From: Allobacillus saliphilus
GTDB lineage: Bacteria > Bacillota > Bacilli > Bacillales > Alkalibacillaceae
NCBI RefSeq assembly: GCF_018138385.1
Contig: NZ_JAGSIE010000033.1
Span: 1-32,315, forward strand
Direction: 5' to 3'
Length of the DNA stretch: 32,315 nucleotides
Position numbers and translations under genes: made by a program
The notes under the pieces: model-generated
Told to the model about the DNA's origin: nothing
The model's input: the letters and a program-made list of their open reading frames with translations, nothing else
The model's database searches: none
Shown: in pieces, positions 22,979 to 32,315 of the stretch
Position numbering within the stretch: position 1 is the first letter of the stretch
Layout of the letters: each line of letters starts with the position of its first letter

Positions 22979-23791
22979 TTATAATAGGAAAAATACTAAA
23001 ACACCGGCGATTAAGCAGTAGTATGCGAAGTATTTTAGGTTACCGGATTTCATAATATTGATGAAAAGTAACAAAGCAAAGTAAGAAGACACAATGGCCG
23101 CTAACAAAGCTATGATATAAAGTATAAACTGGCTGGAGACTTCTGGATTGCCAACTAAATCGTCCACTGCAAAAATGGTCGTTCCAACACTTACTGGTAT
23201 ATACATCAAAAATGAAAAACGTAATGCGCTATCTCGCTTCAAACCAACGAGCATTGCAGCAACGACTGTTGCGCCTGAACGGCTGATGCCTGGTGCTAGC
23301 GCCAATGACTGTGCAAGTCCGATGATAATTGCATCTTTCAAGGTTATTTCTGTGTCGTCTTTGTAACCTTTCAGATTGCGAATAATCCATAGAGCGATCC
23401 CTGTAAATATAAGCATTAATCCTACATATTTCACTTCTGCAAAAGATTCTCCAAATAGGTCTTCAAAGAAGACACCTAATAACCCAGCAGGAATCGTAGC
23501 GACAACTAATAGTAATAAATACGTAAAATCACTCTTGTATTCTTCATTCTTTTTAAACACATAGTCAGAAGCATGGTTGACGAGTAAAAAGATATCTTTT
23601 CTATATATAACCAAGACTGCCAACAATGAGCCGAAATTGATAAACGCTTCGAAAGTAAGTCCGGGTAAATCAATGTTCATGAATTCTTGAACAATTTTTA
23701 AATGGCCACTTGATGAAATCGGAATCGGTTCTGTAAAACCTTGAAATAAACCTAGAAATAAAAACTGCAATAATTCCCATAACTCTGTCAT
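22979..23791 (-). CDS. uppP: Undecaprenyl-diphosphate phosphatase
   Basis: A 270-residue, eight-helix membrane enzyme that removes a phosphate from undecaprenyl diphosphate so the lipid carrier can be reused in wall synthesis; it also gives bacitracin tolerance. The two catalytic segments are present: GLFQGFTEPIPISSSGHL near the N-terminus and PGISRSGATVVAA in the middle. EPIPISSSG in place of the commoner EFLPISSTG marks a sub-branch. ATG at 23791 is chosen because of AGGAGGATTCAGC; the longer frame runs into the divergent gene's promoter region. Confidence 0.9.
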   Translation of the reverse strand: MTELWELLQFLFLGLFQGFTEPIPISSSGHLKIVQEFMNIDLPGLTFEAFINFGSLLAVLVIYRKDIFLLVNHASDYVFKKNEEYKSDFTYLLLLVVATIPAGLLGVFFEDLFGESFAEVKYVGLMLIFTGIALWIIRNLKGYKDDTEITLKDAIIIGLAQSLALAPGISRSGATVVAAMLVGLKRDSALRFSFLMYIPVSVGTTIFAVDDLVGNPEVSSQFILYIIALLAAIVSSYFALLLFINIMKSGNLKYFAYYCLIAGVLVFFLL

Positions 23792-23862
23792 GCTGAATCC
23801 TCCTCTTACGGGCACATATCTCCTCTCAGTTGAATATAGTAACGTTGAAAGGAGAGGATTAT

Positions 23863-24150
23863 GTGTCGCAACAACAATCAAAACCAATGTATGCACTGTG
23901 TCATAAGCATATGAAACAATACGTATTAATCGAAACGGTGCACGGTGAAAAAATAGACGGTGTGATCATGGACTTGGATGATGATCACGTATACTTGATC
24001 ATCCCGAAGTATAACACTTTTGAAACAAGACAATGGGGGTATTACGGTCCCGGATATGGTTATCCACCGTACGGTTATCGACCAGGTGGATTAGGGCGGC
24101 TAATATTGCCTCTTACTGCAATTGCTGCCTTAAGTTTATTACCCTGGTAG
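23863..24150 (+). CDS. Small Gly/Tyr/Pro-rich protein, possibly LSm-like
   Basis: A 95-residue protein starting with GTG at 23863 behind AAAGGAGAGGA. The first half (KQYVLIETVHGEKIDGVIMDLDDDHVYLIIP) resembles the beta-barrel pattern of Sm-like domains; this is an impression from the spacing of hydrophobic residues. A Tyr/Gly/Pro-rich linker (YYGPGYGYPPYGYRPGG) and a short hydrophobic tail (RLILPLTAIAALSLLPW) follow. Proteins of this layout are common in spore-forming Bacillaceae, but I know no assigned function. The upstream ATG at 23830 lacks a ribosome binding site. Confidence 0.75.
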   Translation: MSQQQSKPMYALCHKHMKQYVLIETVHGEKIDGVIMDLDDDHVYLIIPKYNTFETRQWGYYGPGYGYPPYGYRPGGLGRLILPLTAIAALSLLPW

Positions 24151-24161
24151 CAATAAAGAAA

Positions 24162-24179
24162 ACTCGTCGTTTGACGAGT
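24162..24179 (+). terminator. Hairpin after the Gly/Tyr-rich gene (weak terminator candidate)
   Basis: ACTCGTC (24162-24168) pairs with GACGAGT (24173-24179) around GTTT. No T-run follows, so termination is uncertain. Confidence 0.35.
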
Positions 24180-24216
24180 CTCGAACAAAACATCACTTAA
24201 GATTGGCCAATTATGC

Positions 24217-24263
24217 TAAAAAAGGTTGACTCATTGACTGATTACTACGCCAGAGTCAACCTT
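24217..24263 (-). terminator. Terminator of yjzD
   Basis: AAGGTTGACTC (24222-24232) pairs perfectly with GAGTCAACCTT (24253-24263). The loop is 20 bases long; a run of six or more T follows on the minus strand. Confidence 0.65.
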
Positions 24264-24270
24264 CTCACCA

Positions 24271-24453
24271 TTAATTGGTGGCATCATCATTACTTAATAT
24301 GCCATCTCCGACAATGACTGCTGTTAATGTGAATACAGCTGTCAATACAAATGTACCTGTCAGGTCGAATGAAGCGCCACTCATACTACCAAGTACATAT
24401 ACAATCATTGCGCTAAGTAAGAAACTCCAAACTATTGTCCCAATATATCTCAT
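24271..24453 (-). CDS. yjzD: DUF2929 family small membrane protein, YjzD-like
   Basis: A 60-residue protein with two transmembrane helices (IGTIVWSFLLSAMIVYVLGSM and GTFVLTAVFTLTAVIVG) and a short acidic tail. The start MRYIGTIVWSFLL is typical of DUF2929. GAGGTGAAGATTA precedes the ATG. In B. subtilis yjzD lies just before yjaU and med, the same order as here, although this copy is divergent from them. Function unknown. Confidence 0.82.
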   Translation of the reverse strand: MRYIGTIVWSFLLSAMIVYVLGSMSGASFDLTGTFVLTAVFTLTAVIVGDGILSNDDATN

Positions 24454-24588
24454 TAATCTTCACCTCTATTGTTCAAACATGAAACTTGTTTCCATGATTT
24501 AGTGTATCAAATGATTCAATAAAAATAAATATATTTATTTGGAAGTTCATGAATCGTTCAAGTCTTTATTAAATAAGGAGTGAAATCG

Positions 24589-25164
24589 GTGAAGGTTATT
24601 GTTTATCCGATAGAAAAGTGGTTTTGTTATTACGTGATCGACGAGCTATTAAAAGAAGGTTATGAGGTATATGCATATTCTGGAGTCAAAGAAAAGGATG
24701 CTTCTGATCAGATCAATCACCAAGTTGAACAATTGCAGCTAGCCTTTGGTAGAAACGCTCAATTTCATTTAGAGGAAGAAGTTAAAGAGGTGGCCCCAAT
24801 AAACCATGGTATTTTTATTGAAAACTTGATGGAATCTGATGTGTCGAGAGGCATTTACCTAACGAACCAATCAAGTGAAATGAATGACGAACGGATAAAA
24901 ATAATCTCTACAGAGTACATTGAAATCAGTGATGATGCGTTCATTCAGCGGGTTGTTCAACCAAATGCCAGTTCAAAAGAGACAAAAAAAGAATGGCTTT
25001 CGAATGACGGGAACGGTGACAAAATTGATCATGATACAAAAATAAAAATCTCAGCTAAAAAATTGGCGCGTTGGATGATTGTACATGGAATGAAGGATAT
25101 GATTCCTCAACAAACCTACTTACACGGAACAGATCAGAGCAAATCGATTTATTTTTTGTCATAA
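24589..25164 (+). CDS. yjaU: YjaU-like protein
   Basis: A protein of 191 residues with GTG at 24589 preceded by AAGGAG at eight bases; GTG at 24580 overlaps that site and is less likely. The N-terminal MKVIVYPIEKWFCYYVIDELLKEGYEVYAYSG has the beta-alpha-beta layout of a nucleotide-binding Rossmann unit but lacks a clear GxGxxG. The remainder is charged and variable. The assignment to YjaU rests mainly on position between yjzD and med. Function unknown. Confidence 0.65.
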   Translation: MKVIVYPIEKWFCYYVIDELLKEGYEVYAYSGVKEKDASDQINHQVEQLQLAFGRNAQFHLEEEVKEVAPINHGIFIENLMESDVSRGIYLTNQSSEMNDERIKIISTEYIEISDDAFIQRVVQPNASSKETKKEWLSNDGNGDKIDHDTKIKISAKKLARWMIVHGMKDMIPQQTYLHGTDQSKSIYFLS

Positions 25165-25290
25165 ATAAAAAAGAAGCCATGGATGCTTTATCTAAAATGT
25201 AAAAAACCTTGAATGTCCGTTCCTGATTGTTGCCAAATTCCCGCAAACATAGCACAATGAAAGAAAATAGTTAACCGGAGTGCCTATAAA

Positions 25291-26238
25291 GTGAGAGAGA
25301 AAATCTTATTACTGTTGATTGGACTATTTATAATTTTATTGGGTGGTTGTAACTTAATAACTGAAGATGGCGAATTAGAAAATGTAGGCTTGATTCTCGA
25401 GGGAACGATTCATGATGAGACATGGGGACATAGTGCGTATTTAGGTCTATTAGAGATTAAAGATACGTTCAATGTCAGTGTGATGTTTGAGGAAAATGTA
25501 ACGGAAGTTAGACAACTTGAAAAAATTGTCAGTGATTTCGATCGACAAGGGGTTAATTTAATTTTTGGACAGGGTAAAGGATTTGGCCAATATTTCGATC
25601 GAATCAACAAATACTATCCTCATATTCAGTTTGTTTATTTTGAAGGTACAGCTTATGACAGCAATATCACTTCCATTCAATTCGATCACTATGATTCATA
25701 TTATTATGCTGGGATGCTTGCAGCTGAAATGACAAGAAGAAATCAGATTGGTATTTTATCACCATATGCTGAAACGACTGCGTTAGAAGGTTTTTTTGAG
25801 GGTGCTCGCACTATTAACCCTCAGATACGTATTCACTATAAATCGATTGGAAGTGGATATGATCAACAGCAAGCAATGAAGCAATATCAAGAGATGGTGA
25901 AGAAGGGGATTGACGTTGTATTTCCAGCTGGTGAAGGATTTAATACGCCGATTATCCACCAGGCGAAAAAAGATGGCATTTCTGCAATTGGCTATATTAA
26001 CGATCAATATGAATTAGCGAAAAATCATGTGCTCACAAGTACGGTTATTGAAATGGAAGAGGTTTATCGGGAAGTTGCACAATTATTAAACGACGGAAAT
26101 TTGACTTCGGGAATCATCCGACTCGGCTTTGAGAATCAATATATTCATTTAGGGACATACGGTGACCACGTACCACCATCTGTTCGTAACTGGTTGGATC
26201 AAAAAATGGAGGCGTATTTGGAGACAGGTGAAAAATAA
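25291..26238 (+). CDS. med: Med-like BMP-family lipoprotein
   Basis: A 315-residue protein with a lipoprotein signal (IILLGGCN) and the periplasmic-binding fold of the BMP/PnrA family: VGLILEGTIHDETWGHSAYLGL, VNLIFGQGKGFGQYF, VVFPAGEGFNTPII and GYINDQ. In B. subtilis Med, at the same position, raises comK expression; how a surface lipoprotein does so is unclear. No transporter genes adjoin it, which fits Med rather than a nucleoside-uptake BMP. GTG follows CCGGAGTG. The comZ gene that follows med in B. subtilis is not present here; a terminator comes about 50 bases after the stop. Confidence 0.82.
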   Translation: MREKILLLLIGLFIILLGGCNLITEDGELENVGLILEGTIHDETWGHSAYLGLLEIKDTFNVSVMFEENVTEVRQLEKIVSDFDRQGVNLIFGQGKGFGQYFDRINKYYPHIQFVYFEGTAYDSNITSIQFDHYDSYYYAGMLAAEMTRRNQIGILSPYAETTALEGFFEGARTINPQIRIHYKSIGSGYDQQQAMKQYQEMVKKGIDVVFPAGEGFNTPIIHQAKKDGISAIGYINDQYELAKNHVLTSTVIEMEEVYREVAQLLNDGNLTSGIIRLGFENQYIHLGTYGDHVPPSVRNWLDQKMEAYLETGEK

Positions 26239-26286
26239 CTATTATATGGGTACATTTTTAACCATTTATTTTGTTTTTATAAATTT

Positions 26287-26310
26287 AAGCCTTTCCGAAG
26301 GCTTTTTTTT
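26287..26310 (+). terminator. Rho-independent terminator of med
   Basis: AAGCCTT (26287-26293) and AAGGCTT (26298-26304) flank a TCCG loop; eight T residues end at 26310. Confidence 0.85.
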
Positions 26311-26318
26311 CTGTTAAA

Positions 26319-26339
26319 ATTAATACCAGGTCATAGAAT
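26319..26339 (+). promoter_or_regulatory. Probable FapR operator and promoter of fabH-fabF
   Basis: ATTAATACCAGGTCATAGA (26319-26337) resembles the FapR operator ATTAGTACCTGGTACTAAT at most positions. FapR represses fatty-acid genes until malonyl-CoA accumulates. TAGAAT (26334-26339) could be the -10, which would put the operator over the promoter core. Confidence 0.55.
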
Positions 26340-26380
26340 AAGATAGTAAGAGGAATATAAAGTGAGGAGATGACTCCAAA

Positions 26381-27319
26381 ATGAACGCAGGAATTTTAGG
26401 AACGGGACATTTTGTTCCCGAGCGTATTTTAACGAATAAAGAGTTAGAAGAAATGGTTGATACATCTGATGAGTGGATTCGAACACGAACAGGAATTGAG
26501 GAGCGAAGAATCGCACCTGACGATATGAACACATCAGACATGGCTTATGAAGCGGCGAAAAATGCAATGGAAGAAGCGGACGTAAAGGCAGATGAAATCG
26601 ATCTGATTTTAGTGGCTACCGTTACGAGTGATATGGGGTTCCCATCGGTTGCAACGCAAATTCAAGCCCGACTAGGTGCTTTCAAAGCAGCAGCTATGGA
26701 TGTGAGTGCAGCTTGTGCCGGATTTATGTACGGCATGGTGACAGGAAAACAATTCATTGAAGCAGGAACATATAAAAACGTTTTGGTTGTTGGCGTTGAA
26801 AAATTATCAAAAATTACGAACTGGGAAGACCGGAACACGTGTGTGCTGTTTGGTGACGGTGCAGGAGCTGCTGTAATGGGCCCTGTTTCTGAAAACCGTG
26901 GTGTTTTATCTTTTGAGCTAGGTGCTGATGGCCGAGGAATTCCACATTTACATCAAACGGAAGAAGACGTCATTTATATGAATGGCCGTGAAGTGTTTAA
27001 GTTTGCTGTACGCCAAATGGGAGAATCAGCGTTGAATGTCGTTGAAAAAATAGGACTTACTAAAAACGATGTAGATTATTTAATTCCGCACCAAGCAAAT
27101 ATCCGAATTATGGAAGCGGCAAGAGAAAAGTTGGATATCCCAGTTGAAAAAATGTCCAAAAAGATTCAGAAGTACGGAAATACATCTGCTGCATCCATAC
27201 CAATCGCTTTGTCCGAAGATGTAAAGTCAGGTAACGTTAAAGATGGAGATTTAGTCGTATTAGTCGGATTCGGCGGTGGATTGACATGGGGAGCAGTCGC
27301 ATTCAGATGGGGAAAGTAA
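26381..27319 (+). CDS. fabH: Beta-ketoacyl-ACP synthase III
   Basis: A 312-residue enzyme that condenses an acyl-CoA starter with malonyl-ACP to begin fatty acid synthesis; in Bacillaceae it prefers branched starters. The Cys-His-Asn triad is visible in [22 protein letters not shown] and [11 protein letters not shown], and the C-terminal [10 protein letters not shown] is intact. GAGGAGATGACTCC precedes the ATG. It forms an operon with fabF, 53 bases downstream, behind the FapR-like site. Confidence 0.95.
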   Translation: MNAGILGTGHFVPERILTNKELEEMVDTSDEWIRTRTGIEERRIAPDDMNTSDMAYEAAKNAMEEADVKADEIDLILVATVTSDMGFPSVATQIQARLGAFKAAAMDVSAACAGFMYGMVTGKQFIEAGTYKNVLVVGVEKLSKITNWEDRNTCVLFGDGAGAAVMGPVSENRGVLSFELGADGRGIPHLHQTEEDVIYMNGREVFKFAVRQMGESALNVVEKIGLTKNDVDYLIPHQANIRIMEAAREKLDIPVEKMSKKIQKYGNTSAASIPIALSEDVKSGNVKDGDLVVLVGFGGGLTWGAVAFRWGK

Positions 27320-27372
27320 AGTTGATCAATTATTAAAATTAAATGATAGGAAAGAGAAGGGAGTATTACAGA

Positions 27373-28611
27373 ATGACGAAAAATCGCGTAGTGGTTACAG
27401 GTCTAGGTGTTGTTTCGCCTGTCGGAAATGACGTTTCTACGATGTGGGATCGATTGATTTCCGGCCATGTTGGAATCGGTGAAGTAACTCGAGTGAATGC
27501 TGATCATTTTCCAACAAAAATTGCTGCAGAGGTAAAAGGTTTTGATCCGAATCATTATATGGAGAAAAAAGACGCACGGAAAATGGACTTATTCACTCAG
27601 TTTGCAGTCGCTGCTGCAAAAATGGCGTTAGATGATGCAGAACTTACAATTGATGAGTCCAATGCAGAGCGGACAGGTGTATGGATTGGATCTGGAATTG
27701 GCGGAATGTCGACATATGAATCGCAATATGAAAAATTTCTCGATAAAGGCCATCGCAGGGTGAGTCCGTTCTTTATTCCGATGATGATTCCAGACATGGC
27801 TGCCGGTCAGGTTTCCATTCAGTTCGGTGCAAAAGGGATTAACTCCTGTACAGTTACAGCATGTGCTTCGGGAACGAATTCCATTGGAGATGCATTTAAA
27901 GTGATTCAACGCGGTGATGCGGATGCCATGATTACCGGAGGAACCGAAGCTCCAATGACAAATATGTCATTCGCAGGATTTACACAAGCAGGCGCTCTGT
28001 CAAAAAGTGAAGATCCAATGAAAGCAAGTCGTCCATTTGATAAAAATCGAGATGGTTTTGTTATGGGTGAAGGTGCAGGTATATTAATTCTTGAATCTTT
28101 AGAGCATGCCCAAAAGCGTGGAGCGAAAATATATGCTGAAATCTGTGGCTATGGGTCAACAGGGGATGCATATCACGTAACTGCACCGGCACCAGAAGGG
28201 GAAGGTGCTGCGCGCGCCATGCAACAAGCTGTGGATGATGCTGGTGTCGCCGTTGATTCCGTTGATTACATTAACGCACATGGAACAAGTACGGAATATA
28301 ATGATCAATATGAAACGAACGCAGTGAAAACTGTATTTGGTGAACACGCTTATCAACTAGCGATGAGTTCAACCAAATCAATGACAGGACACTTACTCGG
28401 TGCAGCGGGTGGCTTAGAAGCAATCGTATCGGTGTTATCGATCAAAAATAATATTATGCCTCCGACAATGAATTATGAAACACCTGACGAAACATGTGAC
28501 TTAGATTACGTACCAAATGAAGCCAGAGAAAAAGAAGTGAATGTAGCGATGTCCAACTCATTAGGTTTTGGCGGTCACAATGCTTCATTATTATTTAAAA
28601 AATATAATTAA
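27373..28611 (+). CDS. fabF: Beta-ketoacyl-ACP synthase II
   Basis: A 412-residue elongating condensing enzyme. The Cys-His-His site is seen in [24 protein letters not shown] and [13 protein letters not shown], with the glycine-rich [13 protein letters not shown] end. ATG at 27373 has AAGGGAG upstream and gives [18 protein letters not shown], the standard start; the earlier in-frame ATG places the ribosome binding site inside the gene. It is second in the fabH-fabF operon and ends at a strong terminator. Confidence 0.95.
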   Translation: MTKNRVVVTGLGVVSPVGNDVSTMWDRLISGHVGIGEVTRVNADHFPTKIAAEVKGFDPNHYMEKKDARKMDLFTQFAVAAAKMALDDAELTIDESNAERTGVWIGSGIGGMSTYESQYEKFLDKGHRRVSPFFIPMMIPDMAAGQVSIQFGAKGINSCTVTACASGTNSIGDAFKVIQRGDADAMITGGTEAPMTNMSFAGFTQAGALSKSEDPMKASRPFDKNRDGFVMGEGAGILILESLEHAQKRGAKIYAEICGYGSTGDAYHVTAPAPEGEGAARAMQQAVDDAGVAVDSVDYINAHGTSTEYNDQYETNAVKTVFGEHAYQLAMSSTKSMTGHLLGAAGGLEAIVSVLSIKNNIMPPTMNYETPDETCDLDYVPNEAREKEVNVAMSNSLGFGGHNASLLFKKYN

Positions 28612-28626
28612 AGTCAACACTTAAAG

Positions 28627-28660
28627 AAGACTCTCGATGAAATTCGAGAGTCTTTTTTGT
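28627..28660 (+). terminator. Rho-independent terminator of fabH-fabF
   Basis: AAGACTCTCGA (28627-28637) pairs perfectly with TCGAGAGTCTT (28644-28654), followed by a T-run. Confidence 0.88.
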
Positions 28661-28811
28661 TTTGCTTATTTACAGGCCGTTAGTGTTCAAACATGAGATT
28701 GATTACTTTTCATGATTTGTTGTTTATCGGCATCTTCAATTATTTAGATTCGGTATGTATGAAAAAACGAACGCATACAATGAACAAAGGGACAAGCATG
28801 GAGGTAATCCA

Positions 28812-29018
28812 ATGTGGCAATTAATCGTATTCATGATTGGTTTTGGTTTTACTTGTGTAGGTGGCGTGTCAATTATTGGTTACTTAAATTTTCTTCCTGT
28901 CGGTATGAACCTGACTGATTTTTTTCTTTTTATTTATAAAAGGCCAGAAAGCTATTTACTGCCGCTTGGACTTTTAATGCTCACATTTGCCATGTATAAA
29001 AATCCATTTCAATCATAA
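28812..29018 (+). CDS. Small conserved membrane protein (68 residues)
   Basis: ATG at 28812 follows GGAGGTAATCCA, a perfect ribosome binding site; the earlier start at 28755 has none. The protein has two hydrophobic segments (QLIVFMIGFGFTCVGGVSIIGYLNFL and SYLLPLGLLMLTFAMY) joined by FFLFIYKRPES. I recognise the type from the fabF-yjbA interval of Bacillaceae but not a family with known role. Confidence 0.7.
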   Translation: MWQLIVFMIGFGFTCVGGVSIIGYLNFLPVGMNLTDFFLFIYKRPESYLLPLGLLMLTFAMYKNPFQS

Positions 29019-29091
29019 AATCAAGAATAAAAATAGTTCACTTGGCCATAATGAGCGTAAGAAGAAGAACATAACAAAGTGAGGGGTTTAT

Positions 29092-29850
29092 ATGTTATAC
29101 GTTCATGATATTTGGGTGAATTGGTTTGAAGGCGAAGAAAACGGATACAACGTTTGCCATTTTCACGAATGGAGAAAAAGTGATTCCATCGAACTTCTTG
29201 ATCAAATCCCTGTCATTTATGTCGAGGCAGATCTATTCAATTACATAGAGAATGACTTACAAGATATACCACGTGATTTATTGGATCTTGTCTTTGAACG
29301 TGCTTATTTGAAAAAACAACATCAGCGTATACCTCTCGATCATGCATTTATCATGACTGAAGGTGTTCATACAATGGTGGTTGATACGCTGGGATATGAG
29401 ATTCCAATTCGTAAGAGTCGAATGATACCTCGTCAAGAACGATTGGTTCTGGAGTTAATCAAAAGCAGAAAGCCTCAAGAGTTTACATTCAATAATAAGA
29501 AGCAAGATAAACAATATCATATACTTTCCTTGCAACCACAATACATGCTCGGTTTGACAAGAAAGGAAAGGCAATTGAAACATTTACTTATGCTCATGCT
29601 CGACCAACTGAATCAAAGTAAACGAATTGATGAGCTACGTTATTGGCTTACTGAATGGACACCAGCACAATATGAAGTAATTCAAGAAATGGATTTTGAA
29701 CAAGGATTTCAGCAATTAGTCAGTGAAGTGAAGCAGGGGTGGAGTGCTCGACACGACGAAATCTGTGAAAAAATGGCTAAAGGTCAACCTTTTTTTGAAA
29801 AGCTATGGGAAATGGAACAAAAGAAACAGAACGCAATCAAGAGTATCTGA
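29092..29850 (+). CDS. yjbA: YjbA family protein (DUF3603)
   Basis: A 252-residue cytoplasmic protein, mostly helical, beginning [28 protein letters not shown], the family's diagnostic start, with a Cys/His-containing segment. The middle part is basic and the end is rich in Glu, Gln and Lys. Function unknown. GTGAGGGGTTTAT precedes the ATG. In B. subtilis yjbA lies directly before trpS; here the LysM-3D gene stands between them and trpS points the opposite way. Confidence 0.85.
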   Translation: MLYVHDIWVNWFEGEENGYNVCHFHEWRKSDSIELLDQIPVIYVEADLFNYIENDLQDIPRDLLDLVFERAYLKKQHQRIPLDHAFIMTEGVHTMVVDTLGYEIPIRKSRMIPRQERLVLELIKSRKPQEFTFNNKKQDKQYHILSLQPQYMLGLTRKERQLKHLLMLMLDQLNQSKRIDELRYWLTEWTPAQYEVIQEMDFEQGFQQLVSEVKQGWSARHDEICEKMAKGQPFFEKLWEMEQKKQNAIKSI

Positions 29851-29898
29851 AGCCCGTCAAATCGGGAAAAATACATCTGAATATCTCATTAAGATTAC

Positions 29899-29930
29899 AT
29901 TCGACAAAATTCGGTAATATTTTGTCGAAT
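29899..29930 (+). terminator. Perfect inverted repeat after yjbA
   Basis: ATTCGACAAAAT (29899-29910) pairs with ATTTTGTCGAAT (29919-29930) around an eight-base loop. The following T-run is poor, so this could be a weak terminator or a regulator site for the next gene. Confidence 0.5.
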
Positions 29931-29960
29931 TTCTGTTATGTTTGTCATATACACTTAATT

Positions 29961-30003
29961 CCTGCGTAACCACAAGGTGGGTTCTCCTGTGATAACATAG
30001 GTT
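29961..30003 (+). promoter_or_regulatory. Two adjacent hairpins in the leader of the LysM-3D gene
   Basis: AACCAC (29968-29973) can pair with GTGGGTT (29977-29983, one bulged base), and CCTGTG (29987-29992) pairs with CATAGG (29997-30002, one G-U). They lie 35-75 bases before the ATG and might be a cis-regulatory RNA or a stabilising 5' end. I could not match them to a known riboswitch class, including the cyclic-di-AMP type often found before such genes. Confidence 0.35.
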
Positions 30004-30037
30004 TTGTCAAAATGATTAGAGGGAGGACACATCTTTT

Positions 30038-30916
30038 ATGAGAAAAACATTTCTTTCGCTAGCTGGCGGACTAATCATCTCTGGAGCAGTATTCAGTAGT
30101 TCAGTTTCAGCAGAGGAAACTTACCAGGTGAAACAAGGTGATTATCTGAACCAAATAGCAGATAAATTTGATACAACTGTTTCCGACATTATGGAGATAA
30201 ACAATCTTGAGGATACATTAATTATTACGGGTGAAACATTAAAGATTGATGCCACACGTACAATCGAGGTTGTTAAAGGGGAAACATTATCTAAAATTGC
30301 AAACGATTTTGATGTAGAGGTAGAAGATATTAAAGAATGGAACGATCTTGATTCAGATTTAATTCTGATCGGTCAAGAACTAGAGATTGACATTCCACTA
30401 GAGGAATTCAATGAAAAATTAGAAGCTAGAGAAGGTGGACAAGCAGTTCAATCTAGTAACAATAAAGCTGCAGCTTCCGAATCTAGTAAACAAGAGAAGC
30501 AAACTAGTAACAAACAAGAACAAACAACTGAAAAACAAGATAAAGTAAAAGCAACGAATACAACAAATCAAAATACTTCATCAAACCAATCATCAAATCA
30601 GAGCCAACAATCTAGTCAGAAAGAGGGTAGAACTCTTACAGTAGAAGCAACCGCTTATACAGCTGATTGTGCTGGCTGTTCAGGCGTCACAGCAACAGGT
30701 ATTGACTTAAACAACAATCCAAATATGAAAGTAATTGCTGTTGACCCGAATGTCATTCCACTAGGAAGCCGCGTTCATGTTGAAGGATATGGTGAAGCAA
30801 TCGCTGGTGACACAGGTGGTGCCATCAACGGTAATATCATCGACCTTCACGTACCAACAAAAGCAGAAGCTTACCAGTGGGGTAGAAGAACAGTAGAAGT
30901 TACAATTCTTGACTAA
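30038..30916 (+). CDS. Secreted cell-wall protein with two LysM domains and a 3D domain (YocH-like)
   Basis: A 292-residue exported protein with a signal peptide ending near SVSAEE. Two LysM repeats follow (about 30-73 and 76-122; YQVKQGDYLNQIADKF and IEVVKGETLSKIANDF), which bind peptidoglycan. A Ser/Gln/Asn/Lys-rich linker of about 65 residues leads to the C-terminal 3D domain with its three aspartate positions in AVDPNVIP, AGDTGGAI and NIIDLHVP, a fold of lytic transglycosylases. It is probably a muralytic enzyme active in wall turnover. AGGGAGGACAC precedes the ATG. Confidence 0.9.
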   Translation: MRKTFLSLAGGLIISGAVFSSSVSAEETYQVKQGDYLNQIADKFDTTVSDIMEINNLEDTLIITGETLKIDATRTIEVVKGETLSKIANDFDVEVEDIKEWNDLDSDLILIGQELEIDIPLEEFNEKLEAREGGQAVQSSNNKAAASESSKQEKQTSNKQEQTTEKQDKVKATNTTNQNTSSNQSSNQSQQSSQKEGRTLTVEATAYTADCAGCSGVTATGIDLNNNPNMKVIAVDPNVIPLGSRVHVEGYGEAIAGDTGGAINGNIIDLHVPTKAEAYQWGRRTVEVTILD

Positions 30917-30951
30917 ATAATCTACTTTTTATATTCCCAATTTGGGAGCAT

Positions 30952-30989
30952 AAAAAACAACCGTGATAAAAATTCACGGTTGTTTTTTA
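30952..30989. terminator. Bidirectional terminator between the LysM-3D gene and trpS
   Basis: AAAAAACAACCGTGA (30952-30966) pairs with TCACGGTTGTTTTTT (30974-30988), giving T-runs in both directions. Confidence 0.88.
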
Positions 30990-31015
30990 TGTTTTTTTTA
31001 TTATTAGTAGAAAAC

Positions 31016-32014
<999 letters not shown>

Positions 32015-32315
32015 TCATATTCATCCTTTCAAATTTTTCTATGTAGGAATTTTTGATTTCTTTCACTGTTTCAATCACCGCTAATTAAATGGGTAAATCA
32101 ATTGGTTTACTCGTTGATTTTATCATATATTAAAAATTATTTCCTCAACTATTGGGGTGCCGTCAAAATGCTTTAGAGTCGAATTGGAATTGTGACACCA
32201 TGTAGCTATTAAAAATAAGGGAAAAATATATTTATGTAAATGAATCAATTTCATAATTGCTCTTTTTAAAAATACAAAGACTTCTCCAATGTTTTGAATT
32301 GCATTTTTAAAAACA
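32015..32315. other. Upstream region of trpS to the window edge
   Basis: About 300 bases of AT-rich DNA without a supported gene. On the minus strand TATGATAAAAT near 32120-32130 could be the -10 of trpS. Otherwise I see no gene, repeat or RNA structure. Confidence 0.4.

Noticed and set aside
24480-24507. ECF sigma factor promoter (TGAAAC) upstream of yjaU
   Set aside because: TGAAAC is there, but no CGT-type -10 occurs at the needed distance.
29922-29947. WalR box upstream of the LysM-3D gene
   Set aside because: TGTCGA-N5-TGTTAT matches only one half-site well, and other pairs have the wrong spacing.

Overview
The window looks like chromosome from a low-GC, Gram-positive, endospore-forming member of the Bacillaceae, perhaps a moderately salt-tolerant genus. 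The evidence is AT-rich DNA, strong AGGAGG-type ribosome binding sites with frequent GTG/TTG starts, and gene order. Many genes can be placed against Bacillus subtilis from memory: yisL, then yitS-yitT-ipi-yizC-yitU-yitV-yitW, then yjzD-yjaU-med-fabH-fabF, then yjbA and trpS. The window reads as a condensed version of that stretch. The arginine, app and comZ genes are absent, and a copper ATPase, a phosphonate-type importer, dat and uppP are interspersed.

Layout. Bases 1-298 are the 3' end of an IS200/IS605-family element: the tnpB C-terminus, an omega-RNA region and a right-end hairpin. It abuts a DUF2975 gene exactly where that gene should begin, so the start codon appears split by the insertion; the partner XRE repressor gene follows intact. 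Bases 1051-5036 hold hypothetical genes, a 31-residue membrane peptide overlapping a small membrane gene, and an operon of DUF418, DUF2157 and GDYXXLXY-like membrane proteins. Next come rocD (ornithine aminotransferase), yisL, a membrane-anchored GH13 homologue with no recognisable catalytic residues, a SHOCT protein, a 52-bp tandem hairpin repeat and a CopB-type ATPase under CsoR-like sites.

Bases 11428-15125 carry a DegV protein, YitT, a BsuPI lipoprotein, a stand-alone Nfu N-terminal domain protein and a membrane protein. A D-amino acid aminotransferase and the phnD-phnC-phnE-phnE importer follow on the minus strand. The importer has a Pho-box-like repeat upstream of phnD and a perfect hairpin between phnD and phnC. 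The yizC/yitU/yitV/yitW block comes next, with an overlooked 48-codon gene. A roughly 490-bp gene-free stretch after it contains a 20-21-bp repeat array.

The last third holds uppP, a glycine/tyrosine-rich small protein gene, yjzD, yjaU, med, fabH-fabF behind a probable FapR operator, a small membrane gene, yjbA, a secreted LysM-3D cell-wall protein with a structured leader, and trpS. Most units end in clear Rho-independent terminators, several bidirectional. No rRNA, tRNA or CRISPR array was seen. The most unusual items are the transposon junction with its implied guide, the GH13 pseudoenzyme and the two intergenic repeat arrays.
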